From positions 124,001 to 188,000 of the forward strand of contig JADFUC010000403.1 of the NCBI GenBank assembly GCA_019722365.1: a DNA stretch of 64,000 bases, given 5' to 3'. The translations under genes were made by a program, and so were the position numbers. The stretch is from Lithospermum erythrorhizon. Lineage: Eukaryota > Streptophyta > Magnoliopsida > Boraginales > Boraginaceae. This document shows, one piece after another, positions 37,101-48,173 of this stretch. The notes under the pieces were generated by a model. It ran no database searches. It saw only the letters and a program-made list of their open reading frames with translations, and was not told where the DNA came from. Within the stretch, counting starts at the first letter, position 1, and each line of letters starts with the position of its first letter.

Positions 37101-37658
37101 ATACGGACAGTTACTGGATGCTATTCGCAACAAAGTCCATGAAGCGCAGAAAGCAGCAAACCGGGGCTATCCATTGGCCTATCATCTATGGCAGGTATGC
37201 AAGATTAAGTTATCTTCTATATGAAGATGGATTACAAATCATGCCTCCTATTCCACTAGCATCCAAGTTATTAAAACAATTTACTTACCAAGTCTATACA
37301 AAATATTTACTTCTCATGTGGTTAATTAATACTATTGGAAGTAAATTATTAAAGATTACAATCATTCAGATCAGATCAAATCAAATCAAATCAAATTAAA
37401 TCATAACAGATACATGATTAAATCCATCCCAAACAAACTTTATCATTATCTATATACCAACAATATTATCATAAAAAATAACTATCCTTACTATTTGAAT
37501 TCAAGTTATCTCTAATAAATACATAGTCAGAAAACAGTTTACTATTAATAATTTAATCTTCAACAGTTTACTCAAGAGTGCATTCTATTTTATAGGAACC
37601 TCAGTTATCAGCTTCGGAAAGTTTTGACATTCATTTAAAAGAATTTATCATCCTATGA
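34112..37658 (+). CDS. Type I metacaspase with LSD1 zinc finger
   Basis: Predicted cysteine protease of the metacaspase family, cytosolic or nuclear in plants, linked to programmed cell death and stress. Exons: 34112-34559, 35303-35633, 35810-35930, 37027-37194, 37596-37658 (376 aa; all phases fit and match the upstream paralogue). Zinc finger: CKYC and CPKC (residues 8-11 and about 26-29). Catalytic dyad: His188 in YYTGHAS and Cys244 in DTCFSGT. The usual Gly after the His is Ala here, and the residue after the Cys is Phe where many relatives have His or Asn. The p10 part has GGLAICISACDEHQTSG and GSPAGALTYSFVQLL. An intron-1 MITE and a large retroelement just 3' of the stop surround an otherwise intact gene. 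Compared with the upstream copy, the linker is shorter by 39 residues. Confidence 0.9.
34921..35088. mobile_element. Stowaway-like MITE in intron 1 of metacaspase gene 2
   Basis: TA|CTCCCTCCATC at the left pairs with GATGGAGGGA|TA at the right. Length is 168 bp and the interior is AT-rich. The TIR and TA target duplication match the plant Stowaway style. Confidence 0.85.
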
Positions 37659-37715
37659 AGGCCGACAGCTATGGACTATGGAGAGTGAGAAGTGAAGAAC
37701 CAAACAACTGTTTTT

Positions 37716-38126
37716 TGTTAGAATACTTTAATCATGTGAGTCATCAACAACAATAAATTAGATGCGGAAACGTACCCAAAGATTCCATATGTAGTTCTTG
37801 ATTTGATCTTTTATTTAGTTTGATCTTCCTTTTGAACATACGAATTTCTTATACTCAATGTTGACGGAAAACTTTGAGAGATTTCAATATGAGTTTTTGA
37901 TATAATGTTGAAGGGGGTGTCAAATGAGACCAAAACTTCTTTATATAAAAGAGTAATCAATGGTGATTATCAATATTTTAAATCTACCCTCATCGATAAT
38001 AAATATTAATCGTGTATTTTACACGTTCATTTCCATGACACTTTAATATATATACTTTATAATAATGCAACACATCGAATTATATTTGTGTCCCATAATA
38101 TAATATATTATAAATATATTCCAACA
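37716..38126 (-). repeat. Copia LTR, left copy (element 3' LTR)
   Basis: TGTTAGAATAC...TATTCCAACA, with TG...CA ends. It contains ttatataaaagag (near 37950), a TATA-box-like motif on the reverse strand. It matches 52191-52603 along its whole length. Confidence 0.92.
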
Positions 38127-38545
38127 TTCTCCCACTGGGCCACACATGTAATCATGTAAATGTGATAATCTTTAGTGAGCTCCTGAAATGCATTATTATA
38201 ATAAATGTATTCTAAACAATCTCGTCCATTAACCATACCAGCATTGGATCAAAGGGGCAGTCGTCATATCAATGTGACTAAACCCATCAGTGTTCACATA
38301 TACCAAATATAATTAAATGACATAGACCAATCATGGATATGTAAGATGAAAATTACATGCAACATGCCTATTTCCAACTGGTCCTTTCTTAACTTTAATG
38401 GAGATCAATGCCGAGGCATCACCTTCTAGAGTGTACTTGAATAACAACTGAATACTGAACTAATAATTTTATTTCCGCAGAATGTATATTCAAAAGGAAT
38501 ATATACAAGGGAAATGACTTTATACATATGAAACAAATACTCTCA

Positions 38546-39823
38546 TTAAATCATAATTTCCTGGCTTGACATTACTCCCATATGAGCAGTATGCTCTACA
38601 AACTTGTTAGGAGGTAATCCCTTAGTGAGCGAATTCACAATCATGGAATTTGTTCCAATATGTTCAATCGAAATAGTACCACTCTGTATTCGCTCCTTCA
38701 CAATAAGGAACTTCCTTTCAATATGTCTGGATTTAGTCGAGCTTTTGTTGTTGTTAGAGTACAAAACAGCTGCTCGATTATCACAATAAATCTTCAATGG
38801 TCTTTCTATACCATTCACAACTCTTAAACCAGCAATGAAGTTGCGTAGCCATACCGCTTGAACTGTTGCTAGGTGGCAAGCTATGAACTCTGCCTCCATG
38901 GCGGAGTCAGCGGAGCGATTGTTTCACACTCTTCCATAAAACAGCTCCTCTGGCTAACAGAAAAACACAACCTGAAGTGGACCTCCTGGTGTCCAGACAT
39001 CCATCAAAATCTGAATCGGAATATCCAATAATCTCCAATTTATCAGATCTCCGATAAGTGAGCATGTAGTCTTTAGTCCGTTGGAGATACCTTATAACCC
39101 GTTTTACTGCTTTCCAATGGTCCATGCCTGGGTTGCTTAAGTATCTGCCTAACGCTCCAACAATGAATGATATATCAGGTCTTGTGCAAACTTGAGCATA
39201 CATAAGACTCCCTACAGCAGATGCATAAGGGATCTTTTACATCTCCTTAATTTCAAGGCTGTTATTTGGGCACTGTTTGAGACTAAACTTGTCTCCCTTA
39301 GCAATAGGGGTATATCTTGGTTTACAGTCTTGCATGCCAAACCTTTTTAAGTACTTTATCGATAGATAATCCGAGAATACCACGAGCGATATCGATGGAT
39401 GCGGATCCGCAATACAAAGAGAAGCTCGCTTGAGTGCTTTCGTCTCAAATTTCTTTGATAGAAATTTCTTGGTTTTAGATGCTGACAATCCTATATCATT
39501 GGATACCAAACAATATGTAAATGTATAGAACTTGAGAATATAAATTTTCTCCCACTGAACTTGTGATACACACAATCATCAACATCATTAACCTCCATAC
39601 CAAATGAGATAATTACTTGATGAAATTTGTGATACCACTGACGAGAGGCAAGTTTGAGTCCATAGATGGGTTTCTTTAATTTGCATACTATATTCTTCGG
39701 ATCTCCCGATACAAAGTTTTCTGGCTGCACCACATAGATCGTTTCATCAATGTCGTCATTAAGAAACGTTGTCTTTACATCTATCTGATGTAACTCAAGA
39801 TCAAAATGAGCAATGAGTGCCAT
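38546..39823 (-). pseudogene. Copia reverse transcriptase and RNase H, frameshifted
   Basis: From high to low coordinates: RT N-terminal part HQIDVKTTFLNDDIDETIY and KLKKPIYGLKLASRQWY (39491-39823); thumb and connection segments (RFGMQDCKPRYTPIAKGDK, 39237-39575); CTRPDISFIVGALGRYL and SDSDFDGCLDTRRSTSG (38907-39203); RNase H end EAEFIACHLAT, KIYCDNRAAVLYSN and KSRHIERKFLIVKE (38546-38899). The catalytic YVDD box, expected soon after KFSGRKFIF, is missing: the frame ends in unrelated residues where a deletion seems to have occurred. Several frameshifts separate the pieces. Confidence 0.88.
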
Positions 39824-40065
39824 GATTACCTGGAAGGAATCCTTCGTAGAAACTGGAGAAAAGGTTTCTTTATAATCAATACCTTTCTTTTGGGTAAATC
39901 CTTTAGCTACAAGTCGAGTCTTATATCTTTCAACTTCGAATCCATTTTGGTTTCAAATATCCATTTGCAACCAATAGGTTTCACACCTTCAGGTAATGGA
40001 ATAAGATCTCAAACCTTATTGTCATATATTGACTTGATTTTCTCATTCATGGCATTAATCCACTT

Positions 40066-41462
40066 TTAAGAATTAGAACTCTTTAAAGCCTGCTGAAAGT
40101 TGATTGGATCATCTTCCAACATTCCATTATCCTCATGTTCTAAGAGAAATGTTACATAATCATCCGGAATAGCACTTCTCCTTTCTCGTGTAGATCTCCT
40201 TAGTTCTTGAGGTTGTTGAGTTTGAATTTCTGGTATCTCACTCAAAATGAAAGGTTGTTCTTCTGGAACAAACATCTCATTTTGAGTGGGATTGTTATTG
40301 ACATTTCCTTCATGAGATTCATATGCTTCTTGTACAATGACAGGTATAATAACCTGAACATTGTCAGAATCGATAATAGCACCAGAATCAACTATAGGAG
40401 TTGAATCTGGTTCCTCCTCAAATGCAATGTCACTAACTATACTTCTCCCCTCAAACTCAACATCCTTAAAGAATGTTGCAGTTCCCGTCTCAAAAATATT
40501 CCTTAGTGTAGGATTATAGGACTTAAAACTCCTAGATCTTTCTGAGTAGCCAATAAAGTAACTACTCACTGTTTTGGAGTCTAATTTATTCTCAAAACTC
40601 CGGTAAGGCCTCGTTTCACCTGAACATCCCCAAATATGCAAATGCCTTAAACTAAGCTTTCGACTTGTCCAAAGCTCATAAGGGGTTTTCGATGTTGCTT
40701 TAGTGGGCACTCTATTGAGAATGTAGGCTGCAGTCTTTAGCGCTTCTCCCCAGAGTGATACTGGCAAGGTAGAATGAGAAATCATACTCCTTACCATGTC
40801 CTTAAGAGTACGGTTTCGTCTTTCAGCGACACCATTCATGCTAGGTGAACCCGGCATAGTGTACTGGGGAACAATACCGCACTCCTCTAGGAAGTTAGCA
40901 AATGGTCCTGGACGTTGCTCACCTGAACCGTCATATCTACCGTAGTATTCACCACCACGATCAGATCTAACAGCTTTAATTCTTTTGTTGAGTTGAAGCT
41001 CAACCTCGGCTTTAAAAGCCTTGAACACATCCAGTGACTCTGATTTCTCATGAATTAGGTAAAGGTACCCATAACGAGAATAATTGTCTATGAATGATAT
41101 AAAATACTTTTGACCATTCCAAGAAGCCGTAGGAAATGGCCCACATATATCTGTATGTATCAATTCTAAGACGTCTGTAGCTCTAGTGGCACCTAACCTC
41201 TTTTGTTTGGTTTGTTTTCCCTTAATACAACTTACACAAACATCAAAGTTTGTGAAGTCAAGTGAATCCAAAATGCCATCAGACACGAGCCTTTGAATTC
41301 TCTAAAGGCCTCCGAAATACTGCGCTTTATGATCATAAGGCTCATGCGGTGGAGCCGTTCCGCTCCTCGGAATTCTCTCTTATCATCGAAACTTTTCGGC
41401 CGTAAGAGAATTAGGAGGATCAACTGGAGTGCAAAGGTCCAAGATCCGTGTAGCAAGAGCAA
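40066..41462 (-). pseudogene. Copia GAG-pre-integrase and integrase
   Basis: The frame 40066-41286 (406 codons) is the longest coding stretch of the element. It has the zinc-finger tail [11 protein letters not shown], then the integrase core with all three acidic positions: [19 protein letters not shown] and [15 protein letters not shown]. The chromodomain-less copia tail follows ([15 protein letters not shown]). The GAG-pre-integrase part continues upstream to about 41462 in shifted frames. The frame ends before RT at 40066, where the open frame is lost. Confidence 0.88.
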
Positions 41463-41539
41463 TCAACGTCTTCTCCTTCGATCCTTGAAATTAGTCCCAT
41501 TTAAAGCAGGAATAACGCACTCAAGTTGCCACGTATAGT

Positions 41540-42468
41540 TGATTCGAGATAGATGGCGAACAATTCAAAACAACTTTAATGAGTAACATGCTCACAAAAC
41601 ATATTACACCATAAATCAATAAATTCTACAAAAGGTACATGCCCCATCACAAGATACCGGGAACAACATTAGTGTCAAGTCTTTGGACAATAACACTAAT
41701 TTTCAGTGGTACTCTTGTTGTAACGATCGAACACTGACAATAATAATATGAACATAGCCTTCCTTTGAGCCGACTAAAGTCCACACTCAAAACCATATAA
41801 TCGTCACATGTTCACCGTCACAGGTGTTGTATGTACCTCTTACAAATACGAGCCTTCCTTTGGGCCGACTCATACTCGCACGAAAATACATACCCACAAC
41901 ATCCGCTATTCGCAACAAATTAACTCATACAAGACTTGACTTCCTTTGGGCCGACAAGGTCTAGAAAAATTAATATGTCTTGAATAGAAGATCCATATTC
42001 ATGTACCCAATAAAAGAATTTATAAACATAAACTCAATACATAATCAATTAAAATAAATATGTAATCAATATAGTCCGAAGTTTCAAATGCATGCATGTT
42101 ATAACAATAAGCCATTAAATGCATGTTGTAATCATATACGGAGTATATCTAACCAAATAAGCAATAGAGACATATTGATCACACAAAAATTATGATGTAA
42201 TCAAAATATTACTAAAATTGAAATTCAATTAATGTCGGCCTTGTATACAAACGGATACAAGTCCAAACATAATACTCCAATATGAATGAAGTGACTTTGG
42301 CCTCAAATTTTCTCATATATTATTATTTCTATGATGGATAACCGTTAATAACCGTCCAAATTTTCATCGCCGATTTTATACCATTGATGAAACAAGTTTG
42401 GCAAATAACCGTCAAATGGAAATACTTTTAAGTGTGCATGATGTAAAGTCAAGAATCATAAATATGTT
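41540..42468. other. Copia 5' leader region with three spaced repeats
   Basis: Non-coding DNA between integrase and the nested gypsy element. The string ccttcctttg(a/g)gccgac occurs three times, near 41758, 41850 and 41940, each beside a gtc/ctc-rich word. The gag expected here is not seen, so it was deleted or is unrecognisable. The leader continues after the nested element at 52053-52190. Confidence 0.6.
42464..42468. repeat. Target-site duplication ATGTT, left
   Basis: ATGTT immediately precedes the TG of the nested gypsy element and is repeated exactly at 52053-52057 after its CA end. Confidence 0.9.
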
Positions 42469-43969
42469 TGTAACGACTAGTCGAGGTGGGCCCCCACGAG
42501 GGTTGGGGCCGAGTCGTCAGCACTGTATGTCAGTGCGGCTTGTTGGATATGATAAAAATGACTTCTTTAGCATCATAAATAAAAATGATATAAGCTGCAA
42601 ATCGAAACCGAGATGAACTAACCAATAGTACAACAGCATAGAAAATCATAATAAATACCACGTCAAACAATTTGTTTGTAACAAATTCAATAAAAATATG
42701 GCTGAAGGGTCCTCGAAACCACCATCGCCGTCTTCGGCGGAGTGCGACTACTCGGCCAATACATCTCGGTCATTCTGCAACAACCTAGGCATAAAACGCC
42801 CGCCCAAAGGGAAAAATAGGGAGTCAGCTAAAAAGCTGAGTGAAAATAAATATCCGCAGTTAACCTACGTAAAATGCGAATAATAATAATTTAGATTCGC
42901 CCTTTTATTTAGAGACTAACGCTACCCCAAGAGTATTATTTCATAGGTTACTCGTCACAAAATAAAACTTTCCTTATTGGCTTTCTAGCTAACACCGATA
43001 ATAACCCTTTTCGTCAACAACTTACTCACAGTACACCTTAATTACAAGTATTTCTCACATGCATTATCTTCGAAGAGTATATCTAATTCCCGATATAATA
43101 TCTGCGCCAAGCAGCGCAATAACTTAAACACATATCTTAACCTCTGCATAACTCATGCATATCTGACTTCGATCACTTATCTTTAGTTCATGAAAATCTT
43201 ACTCGATTTACAATCATACTCCTCCTGTGACAAGCCCGTGTTCCTCAAGGAGCCTTCCAAATATATGCATTTCTTAATATGGTAGGTAATATATCTTAAA
43301 TTGAGATAACCTAGAAATCTGATTTATCTTCCCAAATTCTCCATTTAATTATATCTGGAACTTATTTACCTCCATTAGTATCAGTCGTAGTTAGATGATA
43401 CTTTTATTACAGCGCATTTGAATCCATTTTCCACCATATATATATAAAATATCATCAACATCATGACCGGATGACATAAACTTCGAGTTTATAATTTATG
43501 CTCTAATGTTTCTCATTCCAAAGGTATCTCATCCATTAGCCACTTAAGATATATATAACATATCTAACAAAAACGATAATGCGGTAAAGTACTGTGAAAA
43601 TAATACCGTATCTGAATAAAAATAGTTGCGGCAAAGGTTGGCTTAAAAATGAAGTATAACCATCAAAGCATTTGCTAGCACAACAACAAGATTGTTAATA
43701 GTCATAAGTCAAATGAATAAAATACATGTATACACCATTATCGGATAAAGTCATACAACATAATTCCACATGAGTCTCGGACATAACACATGAATATATA
43801 ATAGAGGGTTCGATAAGCACACAATCACCCAAATGAAATCAGAGACTCAACATATTTATAAATCTAGTCATCACCTCACATCTCTCATATCCCCCACCCA
43901 CATTATACCATCTCTAATGGCATATACTCAATCCGTCTACTGCGAGGAATGGACTAATCAACGATCACC

Positions 43970-44375
43970 TCGCACTTATACCGCGGTATAAGGCCAAAAC
44001 CGCCTGCACAAAGTATAAGGCACACATACTTGTATACCGTAGTATAGAGGCCACATCGACAATGCACACGGCAAAGTGATCAAAGACTCACACCGCTCTT
44101 ATCACCGTAGTATAAGGCCGAAGCCCATGTATTTATACCGTAGTATAGGGCCATCGACAATGCCACTAGCGGCCAAAAGCGATCAAATAGAGTCATGCCG
44201 CTTACGCTATACCGTAGTATAGGGCCAAACCGCCGCAGCTATACCGTAGTATAGGGCCACATCGACAATGCACCACGGCAAAAGCGTCAAATAGAGTCAT
44301 ACCTTGCGCTATACCGTAGTATAGGGCCAAACCCTTGGCAGCTATCACAGTAGTATAGGGCCCGATAAGCGTCAC
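43970..44375. repeat. Tandem array of TACCGTAGTATA-GGCC units in left gypsy LTR
   Basis: About ten imperfect units built on ataccgtagtatagggcca with spacers such as catcgacaatgca and aaagcgatcaaa. Unit spacing varies around 35-70 bp. The same array is in the right LTR (49710-50090) and, more diverged, in the solo LTR (56670-56940). Confidence 0.9.
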
Positions 44376-44569
44376 ATATCCTGCAAGGAAGGAGAGTCAC
44401 ACAATCTAGTAATCCCGACTATAGGGTCATATCCTAATACTCAAGTCACCTCAAAATCATACATAACTCCATCAATTTACCTCTCAATAACCAACTACTT
44501 TACTTCGACAATAGCAAGCATACGACTGTCATCGCCTGATAGTAAATCAATCGCGAAACGCCAAGGCAC

Positions 44570-44850
44570 TGTAATACCACAAGTGCCGACAAGCCATAAA
44601 TACCACAGAAGTGCCGACAGAGGCCACAAAATACAGAGTGCCGTCAAGAATACATAAATACCACCACAAAGTGCCGTCCAAGATACATAAATACCACTAG
44701 TCTTGAGACAGAAGTCATAAAATACCCACGAGAGTGCCGTCGAGGTACATAAATACCACAAGTGCCCGTGAGAGTCATAAATACCACAAGTGCCGTCAAG
44801 ATACATAAAATACCACAAGTGCCGTCCAAGGTACATAAATACCCCGAGTG
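44570..44850. repeat. Tandem array of CATAAATACCACAAGTGCCG units in left gypsy LTR
   Basis: About nine imperfect units of roughly 26-30 bp (cataaataccac, aagtgccgtcaagg). The right-LTR equivalent is 50300-50640, with more units carrying ggccacataaatacc. Apparent open reading frames here are repeat artefacts. Confidence 0.9.
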
Positions 44851-46221
44851 TAGTCAAGAATACGCAATACAAAATATAAGTTGGGAGTTAGGGCTGAGCA
44901 CCTCGAGCCGACGCCCGATCTTTGCTTGAGAATGAAGTCACATAATCATGTTGAGCTCACACATATAATCGTACAACCATTACATGTATACCATTCCCAC
45001 GAAATCATATCACAAGGACATATACACCATTCACACAATTATATTACAAGACACAGCTACCACTTTACGTAATTATATTCTGAGGCAGGTACACCGTTTA
45101 AAAAAGAAGTACATAAGGTAATACACGTGAGATAAGTACTGCGCCTACGCTAGCTACCGCCAAGGCCGAAGACAATCGAGGTAAGCGCCCTTTTCCACGA
45201 TCAACGCCTAGCAATACCAGAGAAACAGTCCAAGCCTGTTACTTATCTTAGGCGTTACAGAGGATACATAATAACCAATTCTTAGGGGAACTATTTCTAA
45301 ATATGGTCTAACTTGACGGACAACTATCGAATTATAATCCCATCGGACACCACCCAATCGATCCCCTGCTAAATTCCATCTTATCGCTTTCTCGCTCTGA
45401 TCAACTTATAAGTCGCCTAATTAATCATCAAGTCCATGAGTAACAATCTATGCTCGAAATATCAGTATAACTCAATTTGAAATTCACTTTTTCGACATAA
45501 CTCCCTTAAATCCGTTTTAAATCACCAATTTAACATCAAAACAACTATAATAAGGTCCCGATGTAACCTCACTTACACATTTAAAGTTTATAAAAATATC
45601 CACATAAAAATCATTGAAACCCCCAAAAAGTCAACTCGACCATAAACGTCCTCAAGCGAGGAGGCTGCAAATCACGAATTCATCACATATATGTCGTCAC
45701 GAGAACCCATAACCAACTAAGATTTATCATAAAATTCAAATTTATGTAAAAAGTCAACCAAAGTCAACTATCTCAAAACCCAAGAAATATCTCGAAAGAC
45801 TTGAAATTTCTTACCTTAACTCGAAGATATTCTACAAACGATCTTGAGTTTGAGCGACAATCGAAGAGAGAAATGGAAGAAAAAAATTTCAAGGGGAGAT
45901 GGAATATTTCGGCCACGAGGGAAGAGAGGAAGAAGATGATGTGCTTTGGTGATGATGTGGAGGATATGTATGAATAGATATTTAAAAAAACTACCGAGTC
46001 GGATTCGGTTTAGGTTAATTCTCCGCTTATCGTACTTAAATCTCCACGAACCCCGTTCAAAGATAAAATTCTTCCATGTAAGCCATTTCTGAAATTATAA
46101 GTAAATTCGGCTCAAAAATTTTTACGAAATAATATCATCATCGAAAAAAATTATACTATTCCCGGGTCCAACCGCCGACGAAATTTTTATTTTTATTTTA
46201 TTTTTAAATATGAGTTATTCT

Positions 46222-48173
46222 GATCTACCCACCTTAAAATTTAAGCACCGAAATTTACAATTTCCAATCATCGGATAGAAGCTCAACGCGCCTTTAAATA
46301 GCCATATCGACTAACATCGGGACACTTGTCACCTACCGATTTCCCAGTATAGTACATCTTGGCGTAGCTCCCTTAATATCTTATGTCGAATTAGCAAGGC
46401 AATGACTCTCTTTTACCACTCTTCTGGCATTCAACCGGCCAATTTTTCCTATTCAAGCTTATCATCTAATTGCTACCTTGTTAGCCTCATTATCAATCTT
46501 AGTATTATAAAGATCCTCAATTGCCTCCAACATACCCCTCAAAATTTAAAATTCATATCTCGATACCGATATTGTCCTCGTAATTTTGTATCATACTACT
46601 CCGTATCACACATAATCAGCTTGAGTAAACTTGACAAAATTTCACCGCTGCACGTTCATACTACTGACTACTATAAAATAACACAAACATAAACCGAGAA
46701 CATCATATATAACAATTCATCGCTTTTCATTTCGCCTTGAGCATGGCGTAAATACCAGTATCCTCCAAATCAAACAGTACAAATCACCCATATAATATCA
46801 ATCATACACACACGACAATCTCAATGGCATCTATAATACACACGATACAACATTTCATATAGAACTATTCTAGTAAAAATATATTCACGAATCGTCAGCC
46901 TTACAAATATACTCCAATTGAACACGCTTGATCATATACAAATTCAAAACATGAATACCACAAAAATAAATAACCCGAATACCTCAGCCATGACCACCGT
47001 TCAAATTGACATTTCACAATCTCACTATTAAGCCACGAGATAAGTTTGTGCAGATCACGATATCGCGATCAATTACCATATGCTTCGCTCAGCGTAGATA
47101 AGGTAACAACCGGTGATAAATCCCCCGATTACTCAGTATCCAAGAGAAACTCGCAGTATTTTAAAGATCGACATCTTTTGCGATCAATTGCTAATCCATG
47201 ACTACATGTCACCGATCCTCCTCGACTAACCTTTTATTACCCTTAAATTCACACAATTGCTGACTTATCAACAACTTCAAATTCAACACGGTGAATTCCC
47301 TCACCGATACTTCAGTATAATTCGATTTTCTTCCTTAAATCCTCAAACATATTCATCCGTATTCCATCTCCAAGGTTTCAACATAGAGTTTACATCCTCG
47401 AGAGGCCAGTCATTACTATCACAAAATCGCCTACTCAAACACGAACTCTTGCTTAAACATTATTAACAGAGAGATAACTCAGGCTGCTTTTTCTTATTCG
47501 GTCTCGATTTGTATTCCTGCGACTTATTTATTTATCATTTCTGATCAAACCCACGTTTCACATTTCTTAAAATCACAGATCTTGGTTAACCAGTAACCTT
47601 ACTTATAACCCATTGATATTCTTTACAATTCCCCCTCGAGTATATCATATATTAATTATCCGCAACATCTTACTAATTAATTTCCGCCGTAAAATCTCAC
47701 TTAACTTGTACTACCATCAACTATTAAGACATTTCCCAAAATATATAGATCGCTTTAAATATCTCATAATATTTCATTACACTCGTATTCTAACCCATTA
47801 CATGTATTGTTCCAATATAATCCCGCAATAATGTCTGCTAAATCGTACCCGATCTCCGTATATGCCCGGTACCCGTCTCGACAAATACATAACTGTTGAT
47901 GCGTCATATTACCCAATTCATTTCACATCTCCTAATATAACACATCTTAATCCAAATAACGCAGGAAAAACCGCGAGAATGCAAAGTAGTCTCGTAAGAC
48001 CTCGTGCCTTGATCAGCAGAAATCTTAGTGGCGTCTCGGCAGTCAGCAGTTAGGAAAGAAATAGACTCAAACGAGAAAATGGCTTCACTACAAACTTACA
48101 CTTATAACTTTGAACCTAGGCACATAACCACACAAGACACCAAGAAAACATAACTAGGCTCGATACCAAGAAT
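46222..48173 (-). other. Interior of the nested gypsy element
   Basis: Only short frames on either strand. The minus strand holds a degraded integrase start (DFITG at about 47110-47123) and nothing else I can name. Gag, protease and RT are absent or unreadable. The polypurine tract is at the left edge and the primer-binding site at the right. Confidence 0.6.

Larger units (their letters stand above)
42469..46221 (-). repeat. Gypsy LTR, left copy (about 3.75 kb)
   Basis: Aligns with 48174-52052 almost end to end, with identical blocks of tens of bases separated by small indels. The right edge (gagttattct|gatc) is degraded relative to GGTTATTACA in the other copy. It contains two tandem arrays, listed separately. 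Confidence 0.88.

Noticed and set aside
37706..37715. Perfect target-site duplication for the copia element
   Set aside because: The flanks are ttttt on the left and ctctt on the right; similarity is too weak to claim.
40207..40404. Plus-strand frame within the copia integrase
   Set aside because: Shadow of the 406-codon minus-strand integrase frame.
43970..44375. Evenly spaced short repeats that look like a CRISPR array
   Set aside because: The units are imperfect, the spacers are themselves repetitive, and the whole array recurs in both LTRs of a plant retroelement.
44495..44872. 125-codon minus-strand frame with repeated TCGIY-like peptide, and similar frames at 50306-50738
   Set aside because: They are translations of the 26-30 bp tandem repeat in the LTRs; no domain, and the frame is not conserved between the two LTR copies.
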